Below, piece after piece: positions 45,360-54,408 of a stretch of 64,000 nucleotides of DNA (position 1 is its first letter; each line of letters starts with the position of its first letter). The stretch is from Pseudomonas khorasanensis (GTDB taxonomy: Bacteria > Pseudomonadota > Gammaproteobacteria > Pseudomonadales > Pseudomonadaceae). The notes beneath the pieces are model-generated. The model made no database searches and had not been told where the DNA came from. It worked only from the letters and a program-made list of their open reading frames with translations. The stretch covers positions 186,001-250,000 of the forward strand of contig NZ_JABWQP020000002.1 of assembly GCF_014268505.2 (NCBI RefSeq), in the 5' to 3' direction. Made by a program: the position numbers and the translations under genes.

Positions 45360-46208
45360 ATGGAGTTTTTGCATAAAGTGGCCTGGCTCGTGCTGATGTT
45401 GCTGGCCGGTTTCGGCCAGGCCACTGCCGCCACTGCCGCCAGGGATGACAGCCAGGCCGCCATTGCCCTGCTGGAAAAAGCCTTGGCCTATTACCACGAC
45501 AACGGCGACAAGGCGTTCGCCGCGTTCAGCCGCCAGGGGGAATTTGTCGACAAGGACCGTTACGTGTTTGTGGTCGATACCAAGGGCGTGATGCTCGCCA
45601 GCGGCGGGCCTTCATCGGCATTGATCGGCCGCGATGTCAGCGAAGTGCTCGGGCCGGATTTGCAAAAGGCTTTCAAAGAGGCACTGAAAGTGCCGGAAGG
45701 CAACGGTATCCAACAAGCCGAATACCGCTGGCAGAACTGGGCCGACGGCAAGGTTGAGCGCAAGCACGTGTTCTATCAGCGTGTGGGGCAGCGCATTCTC
45801 GCGGTCGGTTATTACCTGCCACGGGCATCGGCCGAGCAGGCCAAAGCGTTGCTGGATAAAGCTGCGAGGGATCTGACCAAAGACGAAAAGGGCACGCTGA
45901 CGGCAATCAACTCCCTCAAGGGTGGTTACCTGCAGGATGACCTGTATGTGTTTGTGGTCGACCTGAACAATCAGCGCTACGTCGCCCATGGCACCAACCT
46001 GCGCCTGATCAATACCGACTTCGGCAAGGTCAAGGACCCGGAAGGCAAACCGGTGGGCGAGCCGATCCTGGCGCTGATCGGCAAACAGGACGAGGGCGAA
46101 TACGAATACCGCTGGAAAAACCCGGTGACCGGCAAGATCGAGGACAAGCATGCCTACCTGAAAAAAGTCGGGCACTTCCTGGTGGCGGTGGGTTATTACA
46201 GCCCTTGA
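45360..46208 (+). CDS. Exported double-cache domain protein
   Basis: 282 residues. The signal peptide is MEFLHKVAWLVLMLLAGFGQATA. Two repeated cache units follow, each with the pattern YVFVVDxxG/N...G, an EYRWxN segment (AEYRWQNW and YEYRWKNP), a KH..Y/F segment, then VAVGYY or LAVGYYLP. Cache domains bind small ligands in chemoreceptors, but no cytoplasmic signalling part is present here, so it may be a periplasmic ligand-binding partner. The internal duplication is clear. Confidence 0.85.
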   Translation: MEFLHKVAWLVLMLLAGFGQATAATAARDDSQAAIALLEKALAYYHDNGDKAFAAFSRQGEFVDKDRYVFVVDTKGVMLASGGPSSALIGRDVSEVLGPDLQKAFKEALKVPEGNGIQQAEYRWQNWADGKVERKHVFYQRVGQRILAVGYYLPRASAEQAKALLDKAARDLTKDEKGTLTAINSLKGGYLQDDLYVFVVDLNNQRYVAHGTNLRLINTDFGKVKDPEGKPVGEPILALIGKQDEGEYEYRWKNPVTGKIEDKHAYLKKVGHFLVAVGYYSP

Positions 46209-46225
46209 GTGAACACCGTTCCCTT

Positions 46226-46312
46226 GTGGGAGCGAGCCTGCTCGCGAATGCGGCGTGTCATTGAGCTATGTGTTGGCTGACACCGCGCCTTCGCGAGCAG
46301 GCTCGCTCCCAC
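46226..46312. repeat. REP doublet, class A
   Basis: GTGGGAGCGAGCCTGCTCGC and its inverted partner enclose about 47 nt, between the convergent cache-protein and MFS genes. Confidence 0.92.
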
Positions 46313-46332
46313 AGTGCTATTTGTTGCAGCAG

Positions 46333-47850
46333 TTATTTCGCGCCGTGCTCCCGCCCGCGCAGCAGGTTATTGGGCATGGCAATCGCTGCCGCCAGGCCCA
46401 GCAGCGACACCGCCGTGCTGACCCACAGCAAATGGCGGAACGTCACCAGCAGCTCCGCGCGCAAGGCGTCCTGCGCATCCCCCGACGCTGCGTTCAAACC
46501 GTCCAGCAGCACGTTGCCCGAATGCCCTTCGCTCATCAATGAGCTGCCCGCCAGATGGGCAAAACTGGAGTCGTGCAACAACGCCAGCAACAGCGCCGAC
46601 ATCAACGCCACGCCCACCGCGCCGCCGAGGGAGCGGAACAGGTTGGTAGTGCTGGTGGCCACGCCGATGTCGCGCTGCTCAACCGCGTTTTGCGTGCCGA
46701 CCAGCGAAGTCGGAAATTGCATGCCGCCGGCGATCCCGCTGAGCAGCATGAACAAGCCGCTGAGCAGCGTCGCTTGTGGGGGGCTGAAGGCCATGCCGAG
46801 AATCGAGATCGGCATGAGGATCGCACCGGTGAGGATCTGCGGTTTATAGCGCCCGGTGATCGACGTGCGGCGGCCGGCGAAATAGGCACCGATCGGCAAC
46901 CCCATCGCCAGTGGCAGCAAGTGCAACGCCGCGCTGTCAGCGCCGGCGCCGGTCACGGTCTGAAAACGCAGCGGCATCAGCACAATCAGCGAAATTGCCT
47001 GGAAACTGGTAAAGAAAATCGTGCACCAGCACAGCAGCGCATTGCGGTTGGCGAACAAGTGCATCGGCAGCAACGGTTCGCGCGCCCGGCGTTCATGCCA
47101 GACAAACAGCGCCAGCACCACCAATGCGCAAGCGAACAATCCGAGCACTTCGCTGCTGCGCCACGAATGGCCCTGGCCCACTTCGGTGATGCCGAGCAAC
47201 AACGCTGTCAGGCCGATGATCATCAGCACGGTGCCGAAGTAATCGATGACCGGTTTGCGCTGCGGAATCGGCAAGCCGCGCAGGTTGCGGCGTGCCACCC
47301 ACCACGCGCCCAGGCCCAGCGGCAGGTTGATCAGGAAGACCCAACGCCACGACAGGTATTCAGTCATATAACCGCCGAGTACCGGGCCGGCGACGCTGGC
47401 CACGGCGTACATGCTGCTGAAATAACCCTGATAGCGGCCGCGTTCGCGCGGCGGGACGATGTCGCCGATGATCGCCTGGCTTACCGAGATCATCCCGCCG
47501 GCGCCGATGCCCTGAAGAATCCGCGCCAGCACCAGTTGCTCCATGCTCTGCGCCATGCCACAGAACAGCGAGGCGAGGGTGAACAGGCCCATGCCGAACA
47601 GCATCAGTTTGCGCCGCCCGTACAAATCGCCGAGCTTGCCGTAGATCGGCACTGCCACGGTCATCGCCACCATGTAGCCGGAAATGACCCACGCCAGCAG
47701 GCTGACGTCCTTGAATTGCGCGGAGATGGCGGGCATCGACACGGCGACGATGGTCTGGTCCAGCGCACCCAGAAAGATCGCCATCATCAAGGCGACCAGC
47801 ACGCTGCGAATGGCCGGTTTGGGCGTTTCAGGCTGATTGAGAGTGGTCAC
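46333..47850 (-). CDS. MFS drug transporter (DHA2, 14-TM type)
   Basis: 505 residues from a GTG at 47850; the frame continues upstream to 48057 inside pobA without a ribosome site. About 14 membrane helices. The DHA2 motifs are present: ALDQTIVAVSMP in helix 1, GKLGDLYGRRKLM (motif A), and LARILQGIGAGGM. It resembles EmrB/QacA-type proton-driven exporters. It follows pobA by 79 bp on the same strand, so co-expression is possible, but this family does not usually carry 4-hydroxybenzoate. Confidence 0.85.
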   Translation of the reverse strand: MTTLNQPETPKPAIRSVLVALMMAIFLGALDQTIVAVSMPAISAQFKDVSLLAWVISGYMVAMTVAVPIYGKLGDLYGRRKLMLFGMGLFTLASLFCGMAQSMEQLVLARILQGIGAGGMISVSQAIIGDIVPPRERGRYQGYFSSMYAVASVAGPVLGGYMTEYLSWRWVFLINLPLGLGAWWVARRNLRGLPIPQRKPVIDYFGTVLMIIGLTALLLGITEVGQGHSWRSSEVLGLFACALVVLALFVWHERRAREPLLPMHLFANRNALLCWCTIFFTSFQAISLIVLMPLRFQTVTGAGADSAALHLLPLAMGLPIGAYFAGRRTSITGRYKPQILTGAILMPISILGMAFSPPQATLLSGLFMLLSGIAGGMQFPTSLVGTQNAVEQRDIGVATSTTNLFRSLGGAVGVALMSALLLALLHDSSFAHLAGSSLMSEGHSGNVLLDGLNAASGDAQDALRAELLVTFRHLLWVSTAVSLLGLAAAIAMPNNLLRGREHGAK

Positions 47851-47929
47851 GGAAGAACCTGCGGGCAGTGATTGACCCGCGCGGGCAAGGCGAGCGGGCA
47901 AGTGCTCGCCACTATAAGTCGATAGCAGG

Positions 47930-49144
<1,215 letters not shown>

Positions 49145-49300
49145 TCACGCAGCAAACGCCGGTGAATGATTTTTATGGATCGAGTGCTTGCATTTTTCCC
49201 TTGCGGGTCTGTCAATTGAAGGTGAAAACTGAGCCGATACCTGTACATTCTGCCAATCGGTGCGATTATCGCCCATAACCCCGAGGCCTGGATTGAAGTG

Positions 49301-50191
49301 ATGAACAAGCCTGCCCTGCCTTCGATTCCGGTGTTCAAGCTCTACGGCGAAAGCCTGGACTGGCCGACCCCGGACCTGCTGCACTGTGAAACCATTTCTT
49401 CGCGCAGTCGCGAGCATCAATGGGAAATCAAACCTCACCGCCACGCGGATCTGTGCCAGCTGCTCTTCGTTTTCAAAGGTCAGGCAGAGCTTGAAATCGA
49501 AGGCCAGCGCACGCAACTGCAAACTCCCGCGATTCAAGTCCTGCCACCGCTGTCGGTGCACGGCTTTCGATTCTCGGAGGATGTCGAAGGGTTCATCGTG
49601 ACCCTGGCGACGCCGCTGATCAAACACCTGCAAGCGCAACTGGGCGACTCGGTGCACGCCCTGGCCAGCGCGGACAATTACCCGGCCGGCGAGGACGGCG
49701 ATTACCTGAACAGCCTGGTTTCGGCGTTGCAGGCCGAGTACAACGGCCATCAACCGGCGCGGGAAATGCTCATGCATTCGCTGGTCAGCGTGATCATGGT
49801 CTGGGTCAGCCGCCAGGCGATCGTCCGGCACAAGGCCAGTCAGCGACCGCAACGCCAGCGCGAATACCTCAATGGTTTCATTCAGTTGGTGGAAGAGACT
49901 TATCGCCAGCACGTGAAAGTCGAAGACCTCGCCCATCGCCTGGGGATCTCGGTATCACACCTCAACGGCACCTGCCGTGAACTGGCCGGGCAACCGGCAT
50001 TGCAGATCATGCATGAGCGTCAGCTGCTCGAAGCCAAGCGCCTGCTGACGTACACGAGCATGACGATTTACGAGATGTCGGAGTTGTTGGGGTTCTCGGA
50101 TCCGACCAATTTCACGCGCCTGTTCCGGCGCCGGGTGGGGATTTCGCCAAAGGCATTTCGCGACCGACTGAAGGCCGAACAACAACCTTAA
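49301..50191 (+). CDS. pobR: AraC-family regulator PobR
   Basis: 296 residues from ATG at 49301 (a GTG directly before it is also possible). An N-terminal cupin-like domain (HRHADLCQLLFVFKGQAEL) precedes two C-terminal helix-turn-helices (VEDLAHRLGISVSHLNG; IYEMSELLGFSDPTNFTRLF). It activates pobA in response to 4-hydroxybenzoate in Pseudomonas. Divergent placement confirms the pair. Confidence 0.93.
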   Translation: MNKPALPSIPVFKLYGESLDWPTPDLLHCETISSRSREHQWEIKPHRHADLCQLLFVFKGQAELEIEGQRTQLQTPAIQVLPPLSVHGFRFSEDVEGFIVTLATPLIKHLQAQLGDSVHALASADNYPAGEDGDYLNSLVSALQAEYNGHQPAREMLMHSLVSVIMVWVSRQAIVRHKASQRPQRQREYLNGFIQLVEETYRQHVKVEDLAHRLGISVSHLNGTCRELAGQPALQIMHERQLLEAKRLLTYTSMTIYEMSELLGFSDPTNFTRLFRRRVGISPKAFRDRLKAEQQP

Positions 50192-50209
50192 AACCACCAC
50201 CCAACAACT

Positions 50210-50297
50210 GTGGGAGCGAGCTTGCTCGCGAAGGCGGAGTGTCATTCAACAAATAGGCTGACTGACCCGCCGCTTTCGCGAGCAAGCTCGCTCCCAC
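50210..50297. repeat. REP doublet, class A variant
   Basis: GTGGGAGCGAGCTTGCTCGC and GCGAGCAAGCTCGCTCCCAC. Both arms carry the same compensating change (CCTGC to CTTGC and GCAGG to GCAAG), so pairing is kept. Confidence 0.92.
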
Positions 50298-50322
50298 AGG
50301 GTTGCATTCCAGCGCAGGTCAC

Positions 50323-50499
50323 TCAGCGCAACGCGTTCAGCGTCGCGTTGTGCGGAATACAGCGCTCATGGCTGCAACTCGCATATTCGCGTGGCAGCTG
50401 TCGCAACTGCTCGACCCGCCAGGCAGCGGTGCCGTACAGCGCCAGCGTGGCGGCGCAGGTGATGAAAATCGCGGCGTACCTTTTTGTTTTGATGTTCAT
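50323..50499 (-). CDS. Small membrane/exported protein (58 aa)
   Basis: 58 residues beginning MNIKTKRYAAIFITCAATLALYGTAAWRV. One membrane segment or uncleaved signal is followed by about 30 residues with two cysteines (YASCSHERCIPHN). A GAGG ribosome site lies before the ATG at 50499, so the internal start is chosen over the longer frame. Not recognised. The two cysteines in the outer part could form a disulphide. Confidence 0.6.
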   Translation of the reverse strand: MNIKTKRYAAIFITCAATLALYGTAAWRVEQLRQLPREYASCSHERCIPHNATLNALR

Positions 50500-50551
50500 G
50501 GTAATGACCTCTGAACGTCTACCTTGCGGTATTACTTTCAGCATAGAACAA

Positions 50552-50634
50552 GATCAAAAGATCGCAGCCTTCGGCAGCGCCTGCATTTGAAATGCGTTTC
50601 CCCTGTAGGAGCTGCCGAAGGCTGCGATCTTTTG
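50552..50634. repeat. REP doublet, class B
   Basis: GATCAAAAGATCGCAGCC... and its inverted copy ending GGCTGCGATCTTTTGA pair over about 27 bases. It follows the stop side of the LysR gene at 50639. Confidence 0.9.
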
Positions 50635-50638
50635 ACTT

Positions 50639-51544
50639 TTACAATCCCACATCCCACTCCGGGTTTTCGGGAAAGCGCTCAACAAGGAAGTCGAGCATAC
50701 TGCGCAGTGCCGCCGGCATGTGTTTGCGCGAGGCGTACACCGCATAGATATTCATTTGCCGCGGTTCGGCTTGCGGCAGCAGGCGCACCAGTTCACCGTT
50801 GTGAATATGCACGCCAGCCTGGTAGGTCGGCAGCATCGCCACGCCCGCGCCGGCCAGGGTTGCGCGCAGTAAGGTGCTCGCTTCGTTGGCGCTGATATTG
50901 CCCTGCACCGGCACCGACACCGGTTCGCCATCCTCCTCGAAGTGCCACAGGCTCTTGCCGAAATAGGAATGTGTCAGGCAGTTGTGGCGGCTCAGGTCCT
51001 CGACGGTGTGCGGCGCCGGATGCTCGTGCAGATAGGCCGGCGCTGCGCAGACCACCGAGCGACAAACTGTCAGGCGCCGGGCGATCAGATTAGGGTCCAG
51101 GTCATTGCTGGTACGAATCGCCAGATCGATGCGCTCATCGACCAGATTCACCGTGCGGTCGAGCATCTGCAGGTCGATGCTCACGCCGGGGTAAAGCTTG
51201 ACGTACGCCGCCACCGCATCGGCCAGTTGCGCCTGGCCGAACGACGTGCTGACGCTGATCCGCAGCAGGCCGCGCGGCGCGTCATGGGGTTCGCTGACGG
51301 CGGCCTGTATGTCGTGCGACAACTCAATCATCTGGCGACAACGCGGGAGGATTTCACTGCCGGCGGCGGTCAGGCTCAATTTGCGCGTGGTGCGGTGCAT
51401 CAGTCGTGCGCCGACCCAGTCTTCCAGCTCCGCCAGATAGCGCGACACGACGGGCCGCGACAGGTCCAGATGATCGGCCGCCGCTGACTGGCTGCCCAGA
51501 TCCACCACGGTGACGAACACCCGCATTGCTTGAAGACGATCCAT
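50639..51544 (-). CDS. LysR-family regulator (CrgA-like)
   Basis: 301 residues from ATG at 51544 (MDRLQAMRVFVTVVDLGS). Helix-turn-helix SAAADHLDLSRPVVSRYLAELE, then a LysR effector domain with RISVSTSFG. It is divergent from the MBL-fold gene (112-bp gap) and probably regulates it together with the NAD(P)-binding protein. Confidence 0.9.
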   Translation of the reverse strand: MDRLQAMRVFVTVVDLGSQSAAADHLDLSRPVVSRYLAELEDWVGARLMHRTTRKLSLTAAGSEILPRCRQMIELSHDIQAAVSEPHDAPRGLLRISVSTSFGQAQLADAVAAYVKLYPGVSIDLQMLDRTVNLVDERIDLAIRTSNDLDPNLIARRLTVCRSVVCAAPAYLHEHPAPHTVEDLSRHNCLTHSYFGKSLWHFEEDGEPVSVPVQGNISANEASTLLRATLAGAGVAMLPTYQAGVHIHNGELVRLLPQAEPRQMNIYAVYASRKHMPAALRSMLDFLVERFPENPEWDVGL

Positions 51545-51656
51545 GATTTGCACGCTTTCAGAAACAAACTATGTTCAAGCATCGCATTTTTTGTACTGAG
51601 TCTGGCAACTAAGCTCTGTTCATCGCCCAACGGGCATTCGAACTCTGGAGCAACAG

Positions 51657-52535
51657 ATGATCGGCTTCACCCCATTTAAACGTGTTCTGCTCGCTGCTGC
51701 ATTTTCAGGTTTTGCTGCTCACGCATCCGCTGCCGACCTGAGCCTCGACGTCTACAACCCTGGCACACAAGCAATTTTCCCGGTGAGCTCGGTGCTGGTC
51801 AGTGGTGAGAAAGAAGCGATTCTGGTCGATGCTCAATTCGGTAAATCCCAGGCCGAGCAGGTGGTGGAAAAGATCCGCGCCAGCGGCAAGCAATTGACCA
51901 CCATTTACATCAGCCACGGCGACCCGGATTACTACTTCGGCCTCGACACTTTGACCAAGGCGTTCCCGAAAGCAAAAGTGCTGGCCTCGCAGCCGACGGT
52001 CGATCACATCAAGCACACCGTCGACGGCAAACTGGCCTACTGGGGGTCGAAAATGGGTGCCGACGTGCCGGCAAAAACCATCGTCCCAGAGGTGCTTGAC
52101 GGCGACAGCCTGACGCTGGAAGGCAAGAAATTGCAGGTCATCGGCCTCGACGGCAAGCAGCCGGATCGCAGCTTCGTGTGGATTCCGTCGCTCAAGGCTG
52201 TCGTCGGTGGCGTGGTGGTCGCCGAGCACATTCATGTGTGGATGGCCGACACGCAGACCGCGCAGTCCCATGCCGACTGGCTGCACACTCTGCACACGAT
52301 CGAGACCCTGAAACCCACAACCGTGGTGCCGGGCCATTACCTGGGCGACAGCAGTCGCTCGCTGGCCAGCGTGAAATTCACCGCCGATTACATCAAGGCG
52401 TTCGATGCCGAAACCGCAATGGCCAAAGACTCCGCTGCGCTGATCGCGGCGATGAAAAAACGCTACCCGCAACTCGGTGAGGAAAGCTCGCTGGAACTGA
52501 GCGCAAAAGTCGCCAAGGGCGAAATGCAGTGGTAA
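51657..52535 (+). CDS. Exported MBL-fold protein with altered metal motif
   Basis: 292 residues. The signal peptide ends near AHASA (residue 25). A metallo-beta-lactamase fold follows: ILVDAQFG, then ISHGDPDYYFG, AEHIHVW and VVPGHYLG. The usual HxHxDH zinc motif is HGDPDY (H87, D89, D91, Y92), so two histidines are replaced. Other histidines (EHIH, PGHY) remain. It could bind a single or different metal. It pairs with the downstream NAD(P)-binding gene (40-bp gap). Confidence 0.85.
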   Translation: MIGFTPFKRVLLAAAFSGFAAHASAADLSLDVYNPGTQAIFPVSSVLVSGEKEAILVDAQFGKSQAEQVVEKIRASGKQLTTIYISHGDPDYYFGLDTLTKAFPKAKVLASQPTVDHIKHTVDGKLAYWGSKMGADVPAKTIVPEVLDGDSLTLEGKKLQVIGLDGKQPDRSFVWIPSLKAVVGGVVVAEHIHVWMADTQTAQSHADWLHTLHTIETLKPTTVVPGHYLGDSSRSLASVKFTADYIKAFDAETAMAKDSAALIAAMKKRYPQLGEESSLELSAKVAKGEMQW

Positions 52536-52575
52536 GCCGAATCTGAACACGCACTCAAGCCAACTGGAGAATGTC

Positions 52576-53190
52576 ATGAGCAAGATCGCAATCATCGGGG
52601 CCACCGGACGTGCCGGTGGCCAACTGCTGGAAGAAGCCCTGCGTCGCGGCCACAGTGTCACGGCGATTGCCCGCGACACATCGAAGATCGGCGCCCGGAC
52701 CGGTGTCGTCAGCAAGAATGTCGATGTGCTGGGTTCGGCTGCACTGCAAGCGGCGGTGGCGGGTCACGACGTGGTGATCACGGCTGCGCATTTCGCCAGC
52801 GTGCCAGCGTCGGCGATTGTCGGGCCGGTTAAACAGGCCGGGGTAAAGCGCCTGTTGGTGGTGGGCGGCGCCGGGTCTCTGCTGCTGCCGGACGACACCC
52901 GGGTGATCGACAGTGCCGGGTTCCCGGCCGAGTACAAAACCGAAGCCAGCGCGGGGGCTGCGTTTCTTGACGCGCTGCGTCAGGAGCAGGATTTGGACTG
53001 GACATTTGTGTCGCCCTCGGCGGAGTTTGTCGAAGGTGAACGCAGCGGCACATTCCGCGTCGGCAAGGATCACCTGTTGGTGAGTGCCGAAGGGCGAAGC
53101 TGGATTACCTTCGCCGATTACGCAATTGCGCTGATCGACGAGGTGGAATCGCCGAAGCATTCGCGGCAGCGTTACACCGTCGGTTACTGA
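52576..53190 (+). CDS. NAD(P)-binding atypical SDR (NmrA/BVR-B like)
   Basis: 204 residues. N-terminal Rossmann motif IAIIGATGRAGGQLL, VDVLGSAAL, and a VVGGAGSLLL segment. Proteins of this group are NAD(P)H-dependent reductases or regulators. It has GGAGA upstream of the ATG at 52576 and probably forms an operon with the MBL-fold gene. The substrate is unknown. Confidence 0.87.
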   Translation: MSKIAIIGATGRAGGQLLEEALRRGHSVTAIARDTSKIGARTGVVSKNVDVLGSAALQAAVAGHDVVITAAHFASVPASAIVGPVKQAGVKRLLVVGGAGSLLLPDDTRVIDSAGFPAEYKTEASAGAAFLDALRQEQDLDWTFVSPSAEFVEGERSGTFRVGKDHLLVSAEGRSWITFADYAIALIDEVESPKHSRQRYTVGY

Positions 53191-53207
53191 TCCGAAAATG
53201 CTGTCTC

Positions 53208-53292
53208 TGTAGGAGCTGCCGAAGGCTGCGATCTTTTGATTCTGATCTGCTGAGACAAGATCAAAAGATCGCAGCCTTCGGCCGCTCCTACA
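53208..53292. repeat. REP doublet, class B
   Basis: TGTAGGAGCTGCCGAAGGC...GATCTTTTGAT and AGATCAAAAGATCGC...GGCCGCTCCTACA: the best-preserved class B pair here, between convergent genes. Confidence 0.92.
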
Positions 53293-53298
53293 CAGTAT

Positions 53299-54180
53299 TC
53301 AGCGGGTGTGGGCCTGCTCAACCAGCCAAAGCATCAACTCTTCCAGCTTCGGCGAGGGCTCGGTTCCGACAGGCACTACCACGTAGTACGCCAATCCGGT
53401 CCTCACCTTCAACGGGAACGGCATCACCAACCGCCCGGCGTTCAGGTCATCACCAATCAGCGACCAGTCTCCGATCGCCACGCCGGTCCCATGCGACGCC
53501 ATGGACATCGCCTGATCCAGCGTTTCGAAATGCTGTCCGCTGCCCAGGTTGCTCAGTTGCAGCCCGGCTGCATCCAGCCACACCGACCAGTCCTGGATAT
53601 CGGGCGTGGGATGCAATAACAGATGCTCCTGCAAATCCTCTGGCGAATTCAGCGCGGGCGACCCTTTGAGCAGTTGCGGCGAGCAGACCGGCGTCAGTTG
53701 CTCGTCAAACAGGTGCAACGCCCCCGGCGCGTTGTCCGGTGGTGGGCCATAAATCACTGCGGCGTCGAATGGCTCGCGATGAAAGTCCACCCCGTGCTGC
53801 AGCGATGCCGTCAGTTTTACCGGCACGTCCGGACGTTCCTTTTGCCACTGCAGCAAACGCGGCAACAGCCAGCGCATCACGCAGCTGGGCGCTTTGAGTT
53901 GCAAGGTCTGACGCTTCAGACCGATCTGTTCAGTGGCTTCGCTGATCTGCCCGAAGACCCGCTCCACGCGCGGTAACCATTCACGTCCTTCGGCGGTCAA
54001 CGCCAGGCCGCGCGCCAGACGAATGAACAACGGATAACCGAGCTGTTCTTCCAGCCCGGCGATCTGCCGGCTCACCGCGCCCTGGGTGATGTGCAACTGC
54101 TCAGCGGCCCGGGTGAAGTTGCAGCACTGCGCCGTGATCAGAAACGTATGCAAAGCGGGGAGGGGCGGCAGTCGTTTCAT
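53299..54180 (-). CDS. LysR-family regulator (GcvA-like)
   Basis: 293 residues from ATG at 54180 (MKRLPPLPALHTFLI). Helix-turn-helix FTRAAEQLHITQGAVSRQIAGLE and a GcvA-type effector domain. It is divergent from the decarboxylase/aldehyde dehydrogenase/ABC transporter cluster (228-bp gap with a REP doublet) and is the likely regulator of that cluster. Confidence 0.9.
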   Translation of the reverse strand: MKRLPPLPALHTFLITAQCCNFTRAAEQLHITQGAVSRQIAGLEEQLGYPLFIRLARGLALTAEGREWLPRVERVFGQISEATEQIGLKRQTLQLKAPSCVMRWLLPRLLQWQKERPDVPVKLTASLQHGVDFHREPFDAAVIYGPPPDNAPGALHLFDEQLTPVCSPQLLKGSPALNSPEDLQEHLLLHPTPDIQDWSVWLDAAGLQLSNLGSGQHFETLDQAMSMASHGTGVAIGDWSLIGDDLNAGRLVMPFPLKVRTGLAYYVVVPVGTEPSPKLEELMLWLVEQAHTR

Positions 54181-54278
54181 TTGGATCCAAGGCATGACGT
54201 GAGGACATGGCTAGTATGACTTTTAATCGATTGTTGCCGCTAGCGGTGCGCCGTTCCAATGGGCGCTCCACGGACCCT

Positions 54279-54366
54279 GTAGGAGCGAGCCTGCTCGCGA
54301 AGGCGGTTTCATTTTCAACACGCATGTTGACTGATCTGACGCTTTCGCGAGCAGGCTCGCTCCCAC
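54279..54366. repeat. REP doublet, class A
   Basis: GTAGGAGCGAGCCTGCTCGC and GCGAGCAGGCTCGCTCCCAC. The left end reads GTAGG instead of GTGGG. It lies in the divergent promoter region of the LysR and decarboxylase genes. Confidence 0.9.
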
Positions 54367-54408
54367 ACGGGGTCTGTGTTTGTCTATGGGATATGAAGGG
54401 CAATCGAC

